From the NCBI RefSeq assembly GCF_001434135.1, contig NZ_AZEB01000016.1, positions 1 through 63,654 of the forward strand: a stretch of 63,654 nt of DNA, given 5' to 3'. Origin of the DNA: Lentilactobacillus kisonensis DSM 19906 = JCM 15041. GTDB lineage: Bacteria > Bacillota > Bacilli > Lactobacillales > Lactobacillaceae. The notes under the pieces were generated by a model. The model was not told the DNA's origin. It did not search any database and saw only the letters and a list, made by a program, of their open reading frames with translations. This document shows, piece after piece, positions 24,439-33,866 of this stretch. Every line of letters starts with the position of its first letter. The first letter of the stretch is position 1. Position numbers and translations under genes: made by a program.

Positions 24439-26793
24439 TTATGGTTCGATCAATGATGTCATTTGCTTATTACCACTGATGTAATTACCATTCGTCAACT
24501 GGAACCGGGTAGTCGAACCATGCTTAACAATTTTTTTAACGTGAAGAACTTGACCCTTCTTCACATGTCTAACTTGGTTCCTCTTAGACAAAGTCGTATT
24601 CTTGTATTCATTCAGGCCAGTCTTCTTAGCAGCGTATACTTTGCTGTGCTTGGTCTGCCAATATAAGTTAGCAACGTACTTCTTGTTGGCGGTGATGTAA
24701 GTACCATCGCTTAATTTGTAACGAGCGGCGCCATTAGCTGATTTGGCTTTGGCGACAACCGTGAACGTTGGTGCAGTGGTACGATTCTTAACCACGTATT
24801 TCTTCACCCGATTGTTCTTGGTGAAGTTGACGCTCTTATAACGATACAAACTCTTCTTGGCGTATACTTTGAAGCGATTAGTTGTCGTTTGAGAACTTGA
24901 ATTGTGATTATCCGTCTTGGCTGGTTCAGTTGCCGTGCTCGAACTGCTTGCGGCAGAAGAGCTAGAGCTTGTATTTGTACTGCTTGAAGTCTGATCGGTA
25001 TTACTATTATCTGGATTTACAGGAGTCGGGGTAGGAGTAGGATTTGGTGTAACCGGCGTAAATTGAACATAATCCAATTCAGCGAACCCTGATTTCTTTT
25101 GGAGGGTAAATGTATTTTCACCTTTATTCAAATCAACATTACCATATTGAACAACTCTTCTTGTTCCATGGACGTTTAAGCTATCATCCAGCCAGCCGGT
25201 TGTATACGGCATTGTCAAATCTTGAAGCGGTTTATTATTCAAAGTGACACTGTCAACAGCACTATCTTGATAGCCGTTTGCATAACCAACTTTAACTTTG
25301 TAAGTTCCAGCTGCTAACGCATTAGGCTTGAAAGTAACGCCACTCTGAGTGTCATCGATTCCTGAAACATATTTATTGCCAGAGGGATAACTACTTTTTG
25401 TTTGGATCGTCGTTTTGGCACCAAAAAGCGCACTGTCTTCTGCCTCTACCCTAATTGGATCACCGGCAGATGGCTGAACATACTGAACCCCTGTGGCACT
25501 CGAATCAGTTGTTGGAGTCACAACCACTTGGTAACCTGATGAAGCTTTCATATCTTTAACTGGAATAGAAACTGACCCGTTATTAACCGCAACGGTTCCG
25601 GAAGCCACCGTTTTTGGACTATCAACGGCAGTATCAACACCATACCAAGGAGTTGCGTTAACTTCGACTTTGGCAAATTTGCCATACTTCGAGGTATCTA
25701 AGTTATTAACGTTAACGGTCGTATCACCAGACGTCCCACCAAGGATAACGGAAGTCTGACCCTTGTCGCTAGTCGTATTGGCAATGCTTGCCAAGGCACC
25801 ATTCGTATTGAAAGTACTGGTTTGATCCATTTGACCAGACATGTCACCATACCACTTGTACAACCAGTAGCCACCATTCGGTTTTTGATCGTTCGTTAAT
25901 AAGTTGTCCATTCTGCCGTAGTTATACCAGAATGCAAGGCAAGCACTGTCCAATTCGTTAACATTTTCAAAGTTTTGAACATAGTGAATCATTTGACCTG
26001 GAACGGCTAGTTCGTTCTTCCAACCGTATTCGTTAATACTGATTGGCCGACGTGTAATCCCTAGACTGTCTTCCATTGCATCCAAGGCTTGAGCTTCTTT
26101 AGGAAAGTTAGCAGCATTCCATTCGTGCCAGCAAATATAATCAGGTAACACGTTGTTGTCTCGGCAGTATGTCAAGAAGCTCTTCATCCAGCCGCCACCA
26201 TTCCAACCATTCAAACTAGGGCCAAGAATTTTAGCGTTTGGGGCAATTGCCTTCACAACATGGTACGTATCTTTCCAGACCTGATCAAAGTTGCCCCAGC
26301 TGTTATTCCAGTTGGCGTTGGGTTCATTCCACAATTCATAAGCATATACATCGTCAGAATTCTGTTGAGCAGCGGTCACCATTGTTTTCACGTGATTCAG
26401 CCAATCTTGTTCATTCGAATAGTTATACGGGAACTTCGGATAAAAGTCCGGCAACCGTACAATAACCTTAGCCCCTAATTTATGAGCAGTCGGCTGAATT
26501 TCAGGAAATTCACCGGCCGTCTTTGGCTCGCCGTTTGGAATTTGTTGCCCATAAGGTGGTGCTTGAGTAAATACTTTTGGCTTCAAAGGTGACAGCAAAT
26601 CCGCATTTGGTGTATTCGCATCCGCTAAGGCATATAAGCCACCTGAGGCAACGTGGTCAACCGGGCGAATCGCCTGAGTTGTGTCAACGTTAATCGTTTG
26701 GTCATCAGCTTTCACTGTCCCACCAGCTAATCCTGCTGTAAATGCACCGACTGCCGCAGCCATCAATAATGTTGCAATTCGTTTATGAAACAT
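24439..26793 (-). CDS. Secreted clan GH-A glycosidase with CBM and DUF5776 domains (copy 2)
   Basis: A 784-residue paralogue of the preceding gene with the same domain order: signal peptide (cleavage near TVKA), GH39-like barrel with ELWNEPNAN and SINEYGW, CBM6/35-like domain from IRVEAEDSAL to FAELDYVQF, Ser/Thr/Pro linker, and DUF5776 repeats. The barrels differ in loops near the active site (for instance HEWNAANFP against HELEDGTAASFP in copy 1), while the C-terminal repeats are almost identical, pointing to duplication with separate specificity. It lies 56 bases upstream of copy 1 on the same strand and has its own promoter region with a possible cre site. Confidence 0.8.
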   Translation of the reverse strand: MFHKRIATLLMAAAVGAFTAGLAGGTVKADDQTINVDTTQAIRPVDHVASGGLYALADANTPNADLLSPLKPKVFTQAPPYGQQIPNGEPKTAGEFPEIQPTAHKLGAKVIVRLPDFYPKFPYNYSNEQDWLNHVKTMVTAAQQNSDDVYAYELWNEPNANWNNSWGNFDQVWKDTYHVVKAIAPNAKILGPSLNGWNGGGWMKSFLTYCRDNNVLPDYICWHEWNAANFPKEAQALDAMEDSLGITRRPISINEYGWKNELAVPGQMIHYVQNFENVNELDSACLAFWYNYGRMDNLLTNDQKPNGGYWLYKWYGDMSGQMDQTSTFNTNGALASIANTTSDKGQTSVILGGTSGDTTVNVNNLDTSKYGKFAKVEVNATPWYGVDTAVDSPKTVASGTVAVNNGSVSIPVKDMKASSGYQVVVTPTTDSSATGVQYVQPSAGDPIRVEAEDSALFGAKTTIQTKSSYPSGNKYVSGIDDTQSGVTFKPNALAAGTYKVKVGYANGYQDSAVDSVTLNNKPLQDLTMPYTTGWLDDSLNVHGTRRVVQYGNVDLNKGENTFTLQKKSGFAELDYVQFTPVTPNPTPTPTPVNPDNSNTDQTSSSTNTSSSSSAASSSSTATEPAKTDNHNSSSQTTTNRFKVYAKKSLYRYKSVNFTKNNRVKKYVVKNRTTAPTFTVVAKAKSANGAARYKLSDGTYITANKKYVANLYWQTKHSKVYAAKKTGLNEYKNTTLSKRNQVRHVKKGQVLHVKKIVKHGSTTRFQLTNGNYISGNKQMTSLIEP

Positions 26794-26887
26794 CTGTTTA
26801 ACCCTCTTTATTTTAATCTTAACTTCATTCGTTACCCTTCTTTAACACAACCATTACCTCAATATAATGATCATCTCAATTGTCAAG

Positions 26888-26901
26888 GGTAAGCGTTCTC
26901 A
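26888..26901 (-). promoter_or_regulatory. Weak cre-like site before the secreted glycosidase pair
   Basis: The minus strand reads TGAGAACGCTTACC and is followed by TTGACA and TATATT-like boxes. Two mismatches to the cre consensus. Confidence 0.4.
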
Positions 26902-26913
26902 TTCTTATATAAA

Positions 26914-26953
26914 GGGGGAATCACTAAAAGCTTTGCGCTCTAGTGATTCCCCC
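26914..26953 (-). terminator. Terminator of the GH127 gene
   Basis: GGGGGAATCACTA and TAGTGATTCCCCC form a perfect 13-bp stem; the minus strand continues with TTTATAT. Confidence 0.8.
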
Positions 26954-26981
26954 TCAAACAATATTCAATTAACGTTCAATC

Positions 26982-28952
26982 CTACTTATTCAGCCAAACT
27001 CTCATCTGACCATTCTCACGGTTAGCCCATGCATAGTATGGCACCATGGTGAGATTAGCTGATTCAGTTTCAACTGGCTTGTTTGCATCAACGTAAAGTG
27101 GTGCGTTTTCGTCATCAATCTTCTGACGCTTAGCAGCAACTTTCACAACCCCGACACCGTCTAAGAGCTTCTCATCGAAGTGATAATCAGTCTTATCATC
27201 TGGTGTTACTTCATAAAGTGAAAGTGGTGCTTGATTGTCAGTTTGTTCTGCGGCGTAAACGATTGGGCCACGTTGGATAGCGACCTTATCAAAATCATCG
27301 CTAACCCGGTTGCTTGCTCGCATCACCTTAACGTCCATGTCCAACTTCAAGTCGATCGTTACCGACTTAGCGTCAACATCAACGTAGATGAAGCCATCAT
27401 TAACTGGTAGAGTGGTTGAAACGCCATTAACTTCTAAATCGAAGTTAGCAGACCAGCTTGGAATCCGGATGCCTAACTTAAAGGACTTGTCATTTGGATT
27501 TTCAATTTCGTAATGAATGTCACCGCTCCATGGGAAGTGGTTAGTTTGAACGATCTTCAAGCCTTCATCAAATTCAGCTTCGTTAGAAATGAATTGGTGA
27601 GACAAGATGGTGTCGCCATTGACAGTGTAGAGATATTCATCAACGGAAGCGATTAACCGTGCCAAGTTAGCTGGGCAGCATGCACAACCGAACCAGTCAG
27701 CCCGGTGAGTCAAGACATGTGACTTGCCTGGGTTGCCCTTTGAAGCCTTTGGATCGGCTTCTAGTGGGTTAACGTAGAAGAAGTGCTTGCCATCAAGGGC
27801 CATGCCACTTAAGGCACCATTGAATAATTCTTTTTCTAGCACATCGCCATATTCACCCTTAGCATGGATGTTTAGCATCTGACGCGCAAAGAATGACATG
27901 CCGACTGAAGCACAAGTTTCGCCATAATCGGTATCGTTTGGCAAGTCATAATCGTAAGTAAAGGCTTCACCAGTTGTAGTTTGACCAATATTACCAGTAA
28001 TGTACATTTGACGTTTAACGATGTCGTTCCAGAAACGATCACAAGCTGCGAGTAAGTCTTTATCACCCGTGTAGCGAGCCACGTAAGCCATTCCTGTGCA
28101 AAGGTAAACAACCCGAACAGCGTGTCCATGAGGGACTTTTTGGTCTTTGATTGGTTCTGCGGCCAAGTAATATTCACGAGGGAAGTCACGCATCCCTGGA
28201 ATCAAGTCACGATCAGGACTGTCACCATCGGCTTTGATCTGTTTTTCAAAGAAAGCAGGATCTTGGCCCCGTTGGTTCAAGAAGTAGTGAGCCAAATCAA
28301 GGTAACGCTTCTCGCCAGTTTCTTCGTACAAGCGAGAAAGGGCTAATTCAATTTCTGGGTGACCATCGTAACCGTGAATCTTACCTTCTTCAAGGCCGAA
28401 GTTTTTGTCGATGCAGTCAGCCATGCGCTTTGCAATATCCAAAGCCTTTTCATTGCCAGTTTCATGATGGTAAGCAACCCCCGCTTCAATGTAATGACCC
28501 ATTGTGTAAAGTTCATGAGACTGTTGTAGCCGTTTGAATTTACGTTCTGGGGCGTCAATTTGGAAGTAGGTTGATAAGTAACCATCGTCTTCTTGCGCGT
28601 CAGCAATCAAATCAATCAGATTATCAGTAATCTTCTTGAGGTCTGGATTTGGATGGTAGCCAAATGAATAAGCAGCCGCCTCTAACCATTTGTAGACATC
28701 GGTGTCTTGGAATGGGAAGCCATAGTGATGGCCCTTCATCTGACCAGCCGCAATCTTTAAGTTCGCAATGGCATGACTGTTCTTGTCTTGACCATTGTTT
28801 TGAGGATCTTCAGAAATTGAAATATCGGCTTCATCGTTCATGACTTTCCATTGATAGGGAAGCACTTCTTTAACGACGAGTTCGCGGTATCGTTTCCAGA
28901 AATCAGAAGTAACCTTAACTTTGTTTAATTTTGGAGTGGTATAAACTTGCAT
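26982..28952 (-). CDS. Beta-L-arabinofuranosidase (GH127)
   Basis: A 656-residue intracellular enzyme (former DUF1680) of the HypBA1 type that cleaves terminal beta-L-arabinofuranose. The (alpha/alpha)6 barrel carries YGETCASVGM (Glu and Cys zinc ligands) and FGCACCPANLARL, whose CC pair supplies the catalytic Cys and a zinc ligand. The N-terminus shows FWKRYRELVVKEVLPYQW and the C-terminus VAIQRGPIVYAAEQTDN, both standard for the family. No signal peptide. It follows the symporter gene by 47 bases, so the two are probably one transcript: import, then cleavage. Confidence 0.93.
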   Translation of the reverse strand: MQVYTTPKLNKVKVTSDFWKRYRELVVKEVLPYQWKVMNDEADISISEDPQNNGQDKNSHAIANLKIAAGQMKGHHYGFPFQDTDVYKWLEAAAYSFGYHPNPDLKKITDNLIDLIADAQEDDGYLSTYFQIDAPERKFKRLQQSHELYTMGHYIEAGVAYHHETGNEKALDIAKRMADCIDKNFGLEEGKIHGYDGHPEIELALSRLYEETGEKRYLDLAHYFLNQRGQDPAFFEKQIKADGDSPDRDLIPGMRDFPREYYLAAEPIKDQKVPHGHAVRVVYLCTGMAYVARYTGDKDLLAACDRFWNDIVKRQMYITGNIGQTTTGEAFTYDYDLPNDTDYGETCASVGMSFFARQMLNIHAKGEYGDVLEKELFNGALSGMALDGKHFFYVNPLEADPKASKGNPGKSHVLTHRADWFGCACCPANLARLIASVDEYLYTVNGDTILSHQFISNEAEFDEGLKIVQTNHFPWSGDIHYEIENPNDKSFKLGIRIPSWSANFDLEVNGVSTTLPVNDGFIYVDVDAKSVTIDLKLDMDVKVMRASNRVSDDFDKVAIQRGPIVYAAEQTDNQAPLSLYEVTPDDKTDYHFDEKLLDGVGVVKVAAKRQKIDDENAPLYVDANKPVETESANLTMVPYYAWANRENGQMRVWLNK

Positions 28953-28999
28953 ATTTATTATTTCCTCCTAAAAAGTGAAATCATTAGTTTAAAACAATT

Positions 29000-30421
29000 T
29001 TAAGCTTGGGCAGCCTTTGCTTCTTTAGCAGCCTTAGCATTCCGTTCTGCAAGGTCAGCTTTAACAACTGGTTCGTGGTTTTCCCACTTACGGTAAACAA
29101 TCATTAATACCAAACTAATTGCGTAAATGATGATTGGCACCCAAACGAATGTGAAGCTAATTCCTGAAAGACTGCCGGCACTTTGAACTTTGTTAGCAGC
29201 GTTGAAGCCGAACCCTTTGAGAATCATTGAAGCGATAAATGAACCGAATCCTGAACCCATTTGGATACAGAATGAAGCACCAATGGCAGTTAAGAAACCG
29301 TTAGCTCGAACACCGGTCTTCCATTCACCAAAGTCAACTGTGTCACCAACCATGGCGAAGAACATTGTGCAGGCAGAACCTGAACCGATACATGCAACAC
29401 ACCAGCCGATTAATGCTGAGGTAACGTTTGAACCGGCAAACCCAACCCAAGCTTGACCAACCATTGTCATCAATAGGAAGAAGACGGTTGTGCCCCACTT
29501 GTGCATGAACTTAACAAAGAATGGTACTGAAGCCATACCAATCACTTGGATAATTGTGAAACCGTTAAAGAACGAAATCAAAGCTTTGCTGCTCATGTTG
29601 TACTGGAAGTAGTAAGGCATTGATGAGTTACGAACAATGAAGGCAGTCCAGTAAGCTAAGTTGGCAACAACGATTAAAACCCAAGGCCAATTACCTTTTG
29701 TTGCTTTCAAACTTTCTTTAATGGTAACAACCTTTTCGTTTTCGATATTCTTTTCACGCATGTCCAAGAAGGCAACGATCAAAAGAATAAAGGCAACGAT
29801 TGAGTAAATTCCAACGGCTAATGACCAGCCTTTTTGATCGTTACCGCCGCCAAGTAAGCCAGCGAATGGAATGATGAAAGTAACGGCGAAGAAATTACCA
29901 ACGTTACCAAGTACCAAACGAATTGAGTTGGCTTGCATCCGACCATCAGTACTTGAAGTTAAATTAGGCAATACTGAAGTGATAGGCGTTGACATCGCCG
30001 TGTATGACAAGTCAGCTAAGATATACATAACACCAGCATAAACAACTTTTAACGTGCCGCTTAAAGCGGGTGTTGTGAACAGTAACCAAACGAAGATGGC
30101 AAATGGTAATGACATCCACAAGAACCAAGGACGACTCTTCCCGTATTTACTGTGGGTATGGTCAACTAAGATCCCCATGACAGGCGCGCCAATCGCATCA
30201 AAGATACGGCCGATTAAAAGTAAAACCCCGGCAGTTCCGACTGACAAACCAAAAACGTTCGTAAAGAAGTAAAGCATGTAAGAACTGATAATACAGTAGA
30301 GCAAGTTACCAGACATATCGGTAAAACCGTAAGTAATTTTACGATGCCATGGCAATGTATCATTAGCAAGTAACGCTTGGGCACTTGCCGTATTTGAATC
30401 GACATTTGCATTTGAACTCAT
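29000..30421 (-). CDS. Glycoside-pentoside-hexuronide (GPH) symporter
   Basis: A 473-residue membrane carrier with twelve hydrophobic segments. Family signatures: ITYGFTDMSGNLLYCI near residue 28, GRIFDAIGAPVMGILVDHTHSKYGKSRPW near 67 and DTVDFGEWKTGVRANGF near 350. GPH carriers bring in glycosides with protons or sodium; relatives move glucuronides, melibiose or arabino-oligosaccharides. Its place before GH127 makes an arabinose- or uronate-containing oligosaccharide the likely cargo. GGAGG eight bases before the ATG; a cre-like site overlaps the promoter. Divergent from the AraC regulator. Confidence 0.9.
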   Translation of the reverse strand: MSSNANVDSNTASAQALLANDTLPWHRKITYGFTDMSGNLLYCIISSYMLYFFTNVFGLSVGTAGVLLLIGRIFDAIGAPVMGILVDHTHSKYGKSRPWFLWMSLPFAIFVWLLFTTPALSGTLKVVYAGVMYILADLSYTAMSTPITSVLPNLTSSTDGRMQANSIRLVLGNVGNFFAVTFIIPFAGLLGGGNDQKGWSLAVGIYSIVAFILLIVAFLDMREKNIENEKVVTIKESLKATKGNWPWVLIVVANLAYWTAFIVRNSSMPYYFQYNMSSKALISFFNGFTIIQVIGMASVPFFVKFMHKWGTTVFFLLMTMVGQAWVGFAGSNVTSALIGWCVACIGSGSACTMFFAMVGDTVDFGEWKTGVRANGFLTAIGASFCIQMGSGFGSFIASMILKGFGFNAANKVQSAGSLSGISFTFVWVPIIIYAISLVLMIVYRKWENHEPVVKADLAERNAKAAKEAKAAQA

Positions 30422-30843
30422 GATAAAAGCCTCCGTAGTATATATAGAATTTATCTAACCGCTTACATTAGCGATCGAAAATAAAAAGATAGCTAAATCT
30501 TAAAACTGGGAGATTCATCTCAAGTAGGTGAGCTTCTGGTCACTGAACTCATCATTAACATGATTTTCAACTTCCTTTCTATCAATGGCTCCCCGTCCAA
30601 GGAACCATTTCCTATTTACAAGTTAAATAGTAACCGTTTTCAAAACAGAAAAAAAGGGCTATAATAGCAAAAGAGGTGATATAATCCGACCAGTTGTTAA
30701 TATTTATTACTAGTAGGTCGCTTGTGAAATGCCTTTATAACCAATTTCTTGATATATGGTGTCCATTTCCGACATCTAACCATTTTCCGCGTTTATGTAT
30801 ATTTGGTGACGATTTCCGACCAAGCATCAGGAGGGTCTTTATT
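30422..30843. promoter_or_regulatory. Divergent control region between the GPH symporter and the AraC regulator
   Basis: Contains a cre-like TGTAAGCGGTTAGA (30456-30469, minus strand) close to the symporter start and TGAAAACGGTTACT (30630-30643, minus strand reading), a near-perfect cre overlapping the -35 region of a TATAAT box at 30660-30665 that points to the regulator. No other gene is evident; a 13-codon frame near 30560 is too weak to call. Confidence 0.55.
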
Positions 30844-31794
30844 ATGTTATTTTCCACATTTACACTAGAAAAAACACTGTTATATTACAAGGGAGGCGAA
30901 TTTGTGGCCCAGGGTCCCTGGCGCCATCGCAGAATGTATCATAAGGGCGATTATGAAATCATTCTTTGCATCAAGGGGCCCATCTACCTCCAGATCAATG
31001 ACCAACGTTACACGTTAAAGCCCCATGAAGTATTAATTGTACCGCCATTTACCACATTTTACGGGTACCAAGATTCTCAAGACGCAGTTGATTTCTATTG
31101 GCTCCACTTCTTCTCACAACATAAAGAAGATGCCTTTAACTCCGACGAAGATGAGATGACTGCTGAGGTAAAGGCAAAGCAAAATAAGAAGCGTAAGATC
31201 TTTTTACCAATGTACTTCAAGCTTCACGATTACGAAGAAGCAACCATCCTAATCCATCAGATTTTATCAATTCATAATGAACTGTCATTCATTGAAGAAC
31301 GGGATTATCTCGTATCTGCCCTTTTAATTCAGTTATACAAGTCCTACTTCAATCGCCCTGACTCTAGTGAAGATAGTACCCGTATCAGTTATATGAAGGA
31401 ATGGATCCGGGCCAACATGTCCAGCACCTTGACGGTTGCCGAGATTGCTGACCGTGTCCATTTGAATCCTGATTACCTGACGCGATTATTCAAACGCTGC
31501 ACCGGTATGACCACCTTGCAGTACCTCAATCACGTTAAGATTGAAGTCGCAACCCTATTATTGGTGAGAACTGAAATGCCTATCAAACAAGTTGCCGATA
31601 ATTCCTACTTTAACGATCCCAAGGTGTTCATGCGTCGTTTCAAAAGTTCAATGGGACTGTCTCCAAGTGAATACCGTAAATCTTACAATCTAATTCATTT
31701 GAACAATCCCCATGTTGATCCACAAATTCCAATTCCAAAGCGAATTGCCGATTCGATTGATTATATTCCAGAAAATGGCGATATTCCGGAATAG
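30844..31794 (+). CDS. AraC-family transcriptional regulator
   Basis: A 316-residue regulator. The N-terminal cupin-like sugar-sensing part has YHKGDYEIILCIKGPIYLQI and LKPHEVLIVPPFT; the C-terminal ~100 residues have two helix-turn-helix motifs (STLTVAEIADRVHLNPDYLTRLFKR and MPIKQVADNSYFNDPKVFMRRFK) and the closing GLSPSEYRK. Start ATG 30844 with GGAGG about nine bases upstream; the frame extends 150 bases further without a ribosome site. It diverges from the GPH-GH127 genes and is their probable activator; the inducer is unknown. Confidence 0.9.
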   Translation: MLFSTFTLEKTLLYYKGGEFVAQGPWRHRRMYHKGDYEIILCIKGPIYLQINDQRYTLKPHEVLIVPPFTTFYGYQDSQDAVDFYWLHFFSQHKEDAFNSDEDEMTAEVKAKQNKKRKIFLPMYFKLHDYEEATILIHQILSIHNELSFIEERDYLVSALLIQLYKSYFNRPDSSEDSTRISYMKEWIRANMSSTLTVAEIADRVHLNPDYLTRLFKRCTGMTTLQYLNHVKIEVATLLLVRTEMPIKQVADNSYFNDPKVFMRRFKSSMGLSPSEYRKSYNLIHLNNPHVDPQIPIPKRIADSIDYIPENGDIPE

Positions 31795-31854
31795 GATGTG
31801 TTTAGTAGAGATCGCTGCGTTCCACTCACTACCAATAAAAGGAGAGATTCACCT

Positions 31855-32052
31855 ATGAAATTTTTAAGAACAAGATTTGCAGGCCAATCAATTATTTCCT
31901 GGTTTTTCCAAATCATTTTAATCGTAATTGCCTGGCGGGTAAGTACCCATCAAATGCCAAATAATGTTACAACAATTACAATTACGGCCGTTGTATTACT
32001 ATTAATTTACTGGAGTTTTTCACTTGATCGCAAAAAGGATAAATCTAAGTAG
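31855..32052 (+). CDS. Small two-segment membrane protein
   Basis: 65 residues with two hydrophobic segments (about 12-26 and 36-53) and a charged end DRKKDKSK. AAAGGAGA precedes the ATG at 31855 by eight bases; the longer frame from 31798 has no ribosome site. It follows the AraC gene by 60 bases. Function not recognised. Confidence 0.7.
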   Translation: MKFLRTRFAGQSIISWFFQIILIVIAWRVSTHQMPNNVTTITITAVVLLLIYWSFSLDRKKDKSK

Positions 32053-32124
32053 AATTCCTTCTGTAAACCGGTTTTTCATGTTAGTATCACGAGTGAACAC
32101 AATTTGTAAACGAGGGTGAAAAGC

Positions 32125-33252
32125 ATGAGAATTAACCGAAAATCCGGTTTAGCAATTTTAGGATTGGTGGCTGGTGGCATCTTGATGGGAAGTTCCATCA
32201 ACGCCAACGCTGCGCTTAATCCATCAAGTACGTTGCCCAAAACCGACATGGTCGATGTTTCAAGCTGGCAAGGCAACTTAACTGCCGCTGATTACCAAAC
32301 TTTAGCTTCAAACGGTGTCAAAGCCGTTACAATCAAAGCTTCAGAAGGAACTGGCTACGTCAACCCCAACCTTCCCCAGCAAGTTCAATATGCGCAACAA
32401 GCAGGGCTAAGCATTAATTTTTACCACTTTGCCCACTTTACCTCAACTGATCAGGCACAGACCGAGGCCCAAACCTTTATCAACGCCGTTAAATCCGTTA
32501 CTAGCTCAACCAACGTGGTAATGGTAACTGATTTTGAGTCATCTGAACTAGCTGGCGTAACTAAAGACAATAACAACGCTAATTTAGCTGCCTTTGACGC
32601 TGCTTTGAACCAGGCTGGCTATAACAAGACTGACCTGTATACCATGGCGAGCTGGCTAGGCGTTCACGTGGACACCAATGCAACAAACGCTGGTTGGATC
32701 GCTGATTATCCTGGTCAACCAAGTGGCTCTAAGTACCCAAACGCCAACGCTTGGCAATGGGCATCGGACTACCGGTTCCCAAGCATCAATCAGAATCTAG
32801 ACGTTAGCCAGATGAACAATGATTACTACTTGAATTCAGGAACAGTCAACACTTCAAATACAACTAATTCAGCATCATCTTCAAGTAGTGCATCCAGCTC
32901 ATCAACCACACCGACGCCAACTTCAAATAAATCATCTAAGAAATCACAAGTTGTTCTGGTGCCAGGTCCTTCAGCTGGTAAGCAATATTCAGCTTCCCGT
33001 TCCAAGTCAGTTAAGTTAGTTTGGCGAAAGAACATGGGTAAGCATTCATACACAACGACAAAGGGTGCGCGTTATTCCAAGCATCTCGGTATCCGTTATG
33101 GGTACAATGCTGATCTGCCAAACATTACCTGGGTAACTGATGCTCACGAAAAACTGTATAAGAAAAATACCGGCAAGTACGCCATTTATTACCATGTAAG
33201 AAGCACCACTGGCAACCATGGCGGTTGGATTTGGAGAGGGTATTTACAATAG
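32125..33252 (+). CDS. Secreted GH25 lysozyme with C-terminal wall domain
   Basis: A 375-residue exported muramidase. Signal peptide ends near NANA. The GH25 domain runs from about 40 to 235: DMVDVSSWQGNLT, TIKASEGTGYVNP, INFYHFAHF, and the catalytic pair in MVTDFES; it ends in the AWQWASDYRF region. A Ser/Thr/Pro linker follows and then a ~95-residue wall-associated domain (TTKGARYSKHLGIRYGYN; HGGWIWRGYLQ) common in lactobacilli. It cleaves the glycan strands of peptidoglycan. Start at ATG 32125 after AGGGTG; GTG at 32116 is inside that site. The TAG stop abuts the first of four tandem hairpin repeats. Confidence 0.9.
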   Translation: MRINRKSGLAILGLVAGGILMGSSINANAALNPSSTLPKTDMVDVSSWQGNLTAADYQTLASNGVKAVTIKASEGTGYVNPNLPQQVQYAQQAGLSINFYHFAHFTSTDQAQTEAQTFINAVKSVTSSTNVVMVTDFESSELAGVTKDNNNANLAAFDAALNQAGYNKTDLYTMASWLGVHVDTNATNAGWIADYPGQPSGSKYPNANAWQWASDYRFPSINQNLDVSQMNNDYYLNSGTVNTSNTTNSASSSSSASSSSTTPTPTSNKSSKKSQVVLVPGPSAGKQYSASRSKSVKLVWRKNMGKHSYTTTKGARYSKHLGIRYGYNADLPNITWVTDAHEKLYKKNTGKYAIYYHVRSTTGNHGGWIWRGYLQ

Positions 33253-33376
33253 TATGCGGAGCAAAGCGGTTAAAAACTGGAACATAAGTCTCCTCTGACA
33301 GAAATCCCTGGTCTTTGGGGATTTTTGTTAGAGGTGCTTATGTGGAAGTTTTTGCTTTGCGGAGCATCATTCAGAT
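33251..33376 (+). repeat. Hairpin repeat, tandem array copy 1, flush with the GH25 stop
   Basis: Begins AGTATGCGGAGCAAAGCGG at the stop codon and ends GGAGCATCATTCAGAT. Arms TAAAAACT / AGTTTTTG, ACATAAG / CTTATGT and CCTCTgACA / TGTTAGAGG. Its arms are identical to copy 2. Confidence 0.88.
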
Positions 33377-33502
33377 AGTATGCGAAGCAAAACGGGTAAA
33401 AACTGGAACATAAGTCTCCTCTGACAGAAATCCCTGGTCTTTGGGGATTTTTGTTAGAGGTGCTTATGTGGAAGTTTTTGCTTTGCGGAGCATCATTCAG
33501 AT
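33377..33502 (+). repeat. Hairpin repeat, tandem array copy 2
   Basis: A 126-bp unit nearly identical to copy 1 except GCGAAGCAAAACGGG near its start, so a recent tandem duplication. Confidence 0.9.
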
Positions 33503-33626
33503 AGTATGCGAAGCAAAACGGGTAAGAATCGGAGTGTAAGTCTCCTCTAACGGAAATCCCTGGTTTTGGGATTTTTGTTAGAGGTGCTTACACGCAGATT
33601 CTTGTTTTGCGGAGCATCATTCAGAT
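33503..33626 (+). repeat. Hairpin repeat, tandem array copy 3
   Basis: Same outer ends as copy 2, but the mid arms are changed together: AAGAATC / GATTCTT and TGTAAG / CTTACA in place of AAAAACT / AGTTTTT and ACATAAG / CTTATGT. Confidence 0.88.
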
Positions 33627-33760
33627 AGAGTGCGGAACCAAGCGGTTAGAAAGCGGAGCCTAAGTTACTCCGTTCAGAAATCCTGGGCTTGGATTTTTGA
33701 ACGGAGTAGCTTAGGTGCAGCTTTCTGCTTGGTGGAGCATGTTTCCGCTTTGTCGCCCAG
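33627..33760 (+). repeat. Hairpin repeat, tandem array copy 4, subtype B
   Basis: AGAGTGCGGAACCAAGCGG to CTGCTTGGTGGAGCATGTTTCC. Outer arms CCAAGC / GCTTGG replace CAAAGC / GCTTTG of subtype A; inner arms ACTCCGTTCA / TGAACGGAGT. The remaining 33761-33866 shows no gene. Confidence 0.88.
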
Positions 33761-33866
33761 AATGTTAAATTTTTTCTTAAGGCTGTTTACAGGTAGATTC
33801 CTATGTTACAGAGAACCTTACTGTGTAACTCCTGCCAAAACCAAAATATGATCAACTCAAAAACTT

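Noticed and set aside
30500-30580. 13-codon leader peptide before the GPH symporter
   Set aside because: The ribosome site is weak, there is no amino-acid codon bias and no clear terminator pair follows.
33251-33760. CRISPR-like array
   Set aside because: Units are ~125 bp palindromes directly abutting, with no constant short repeat and unique spacers and no cas genes.
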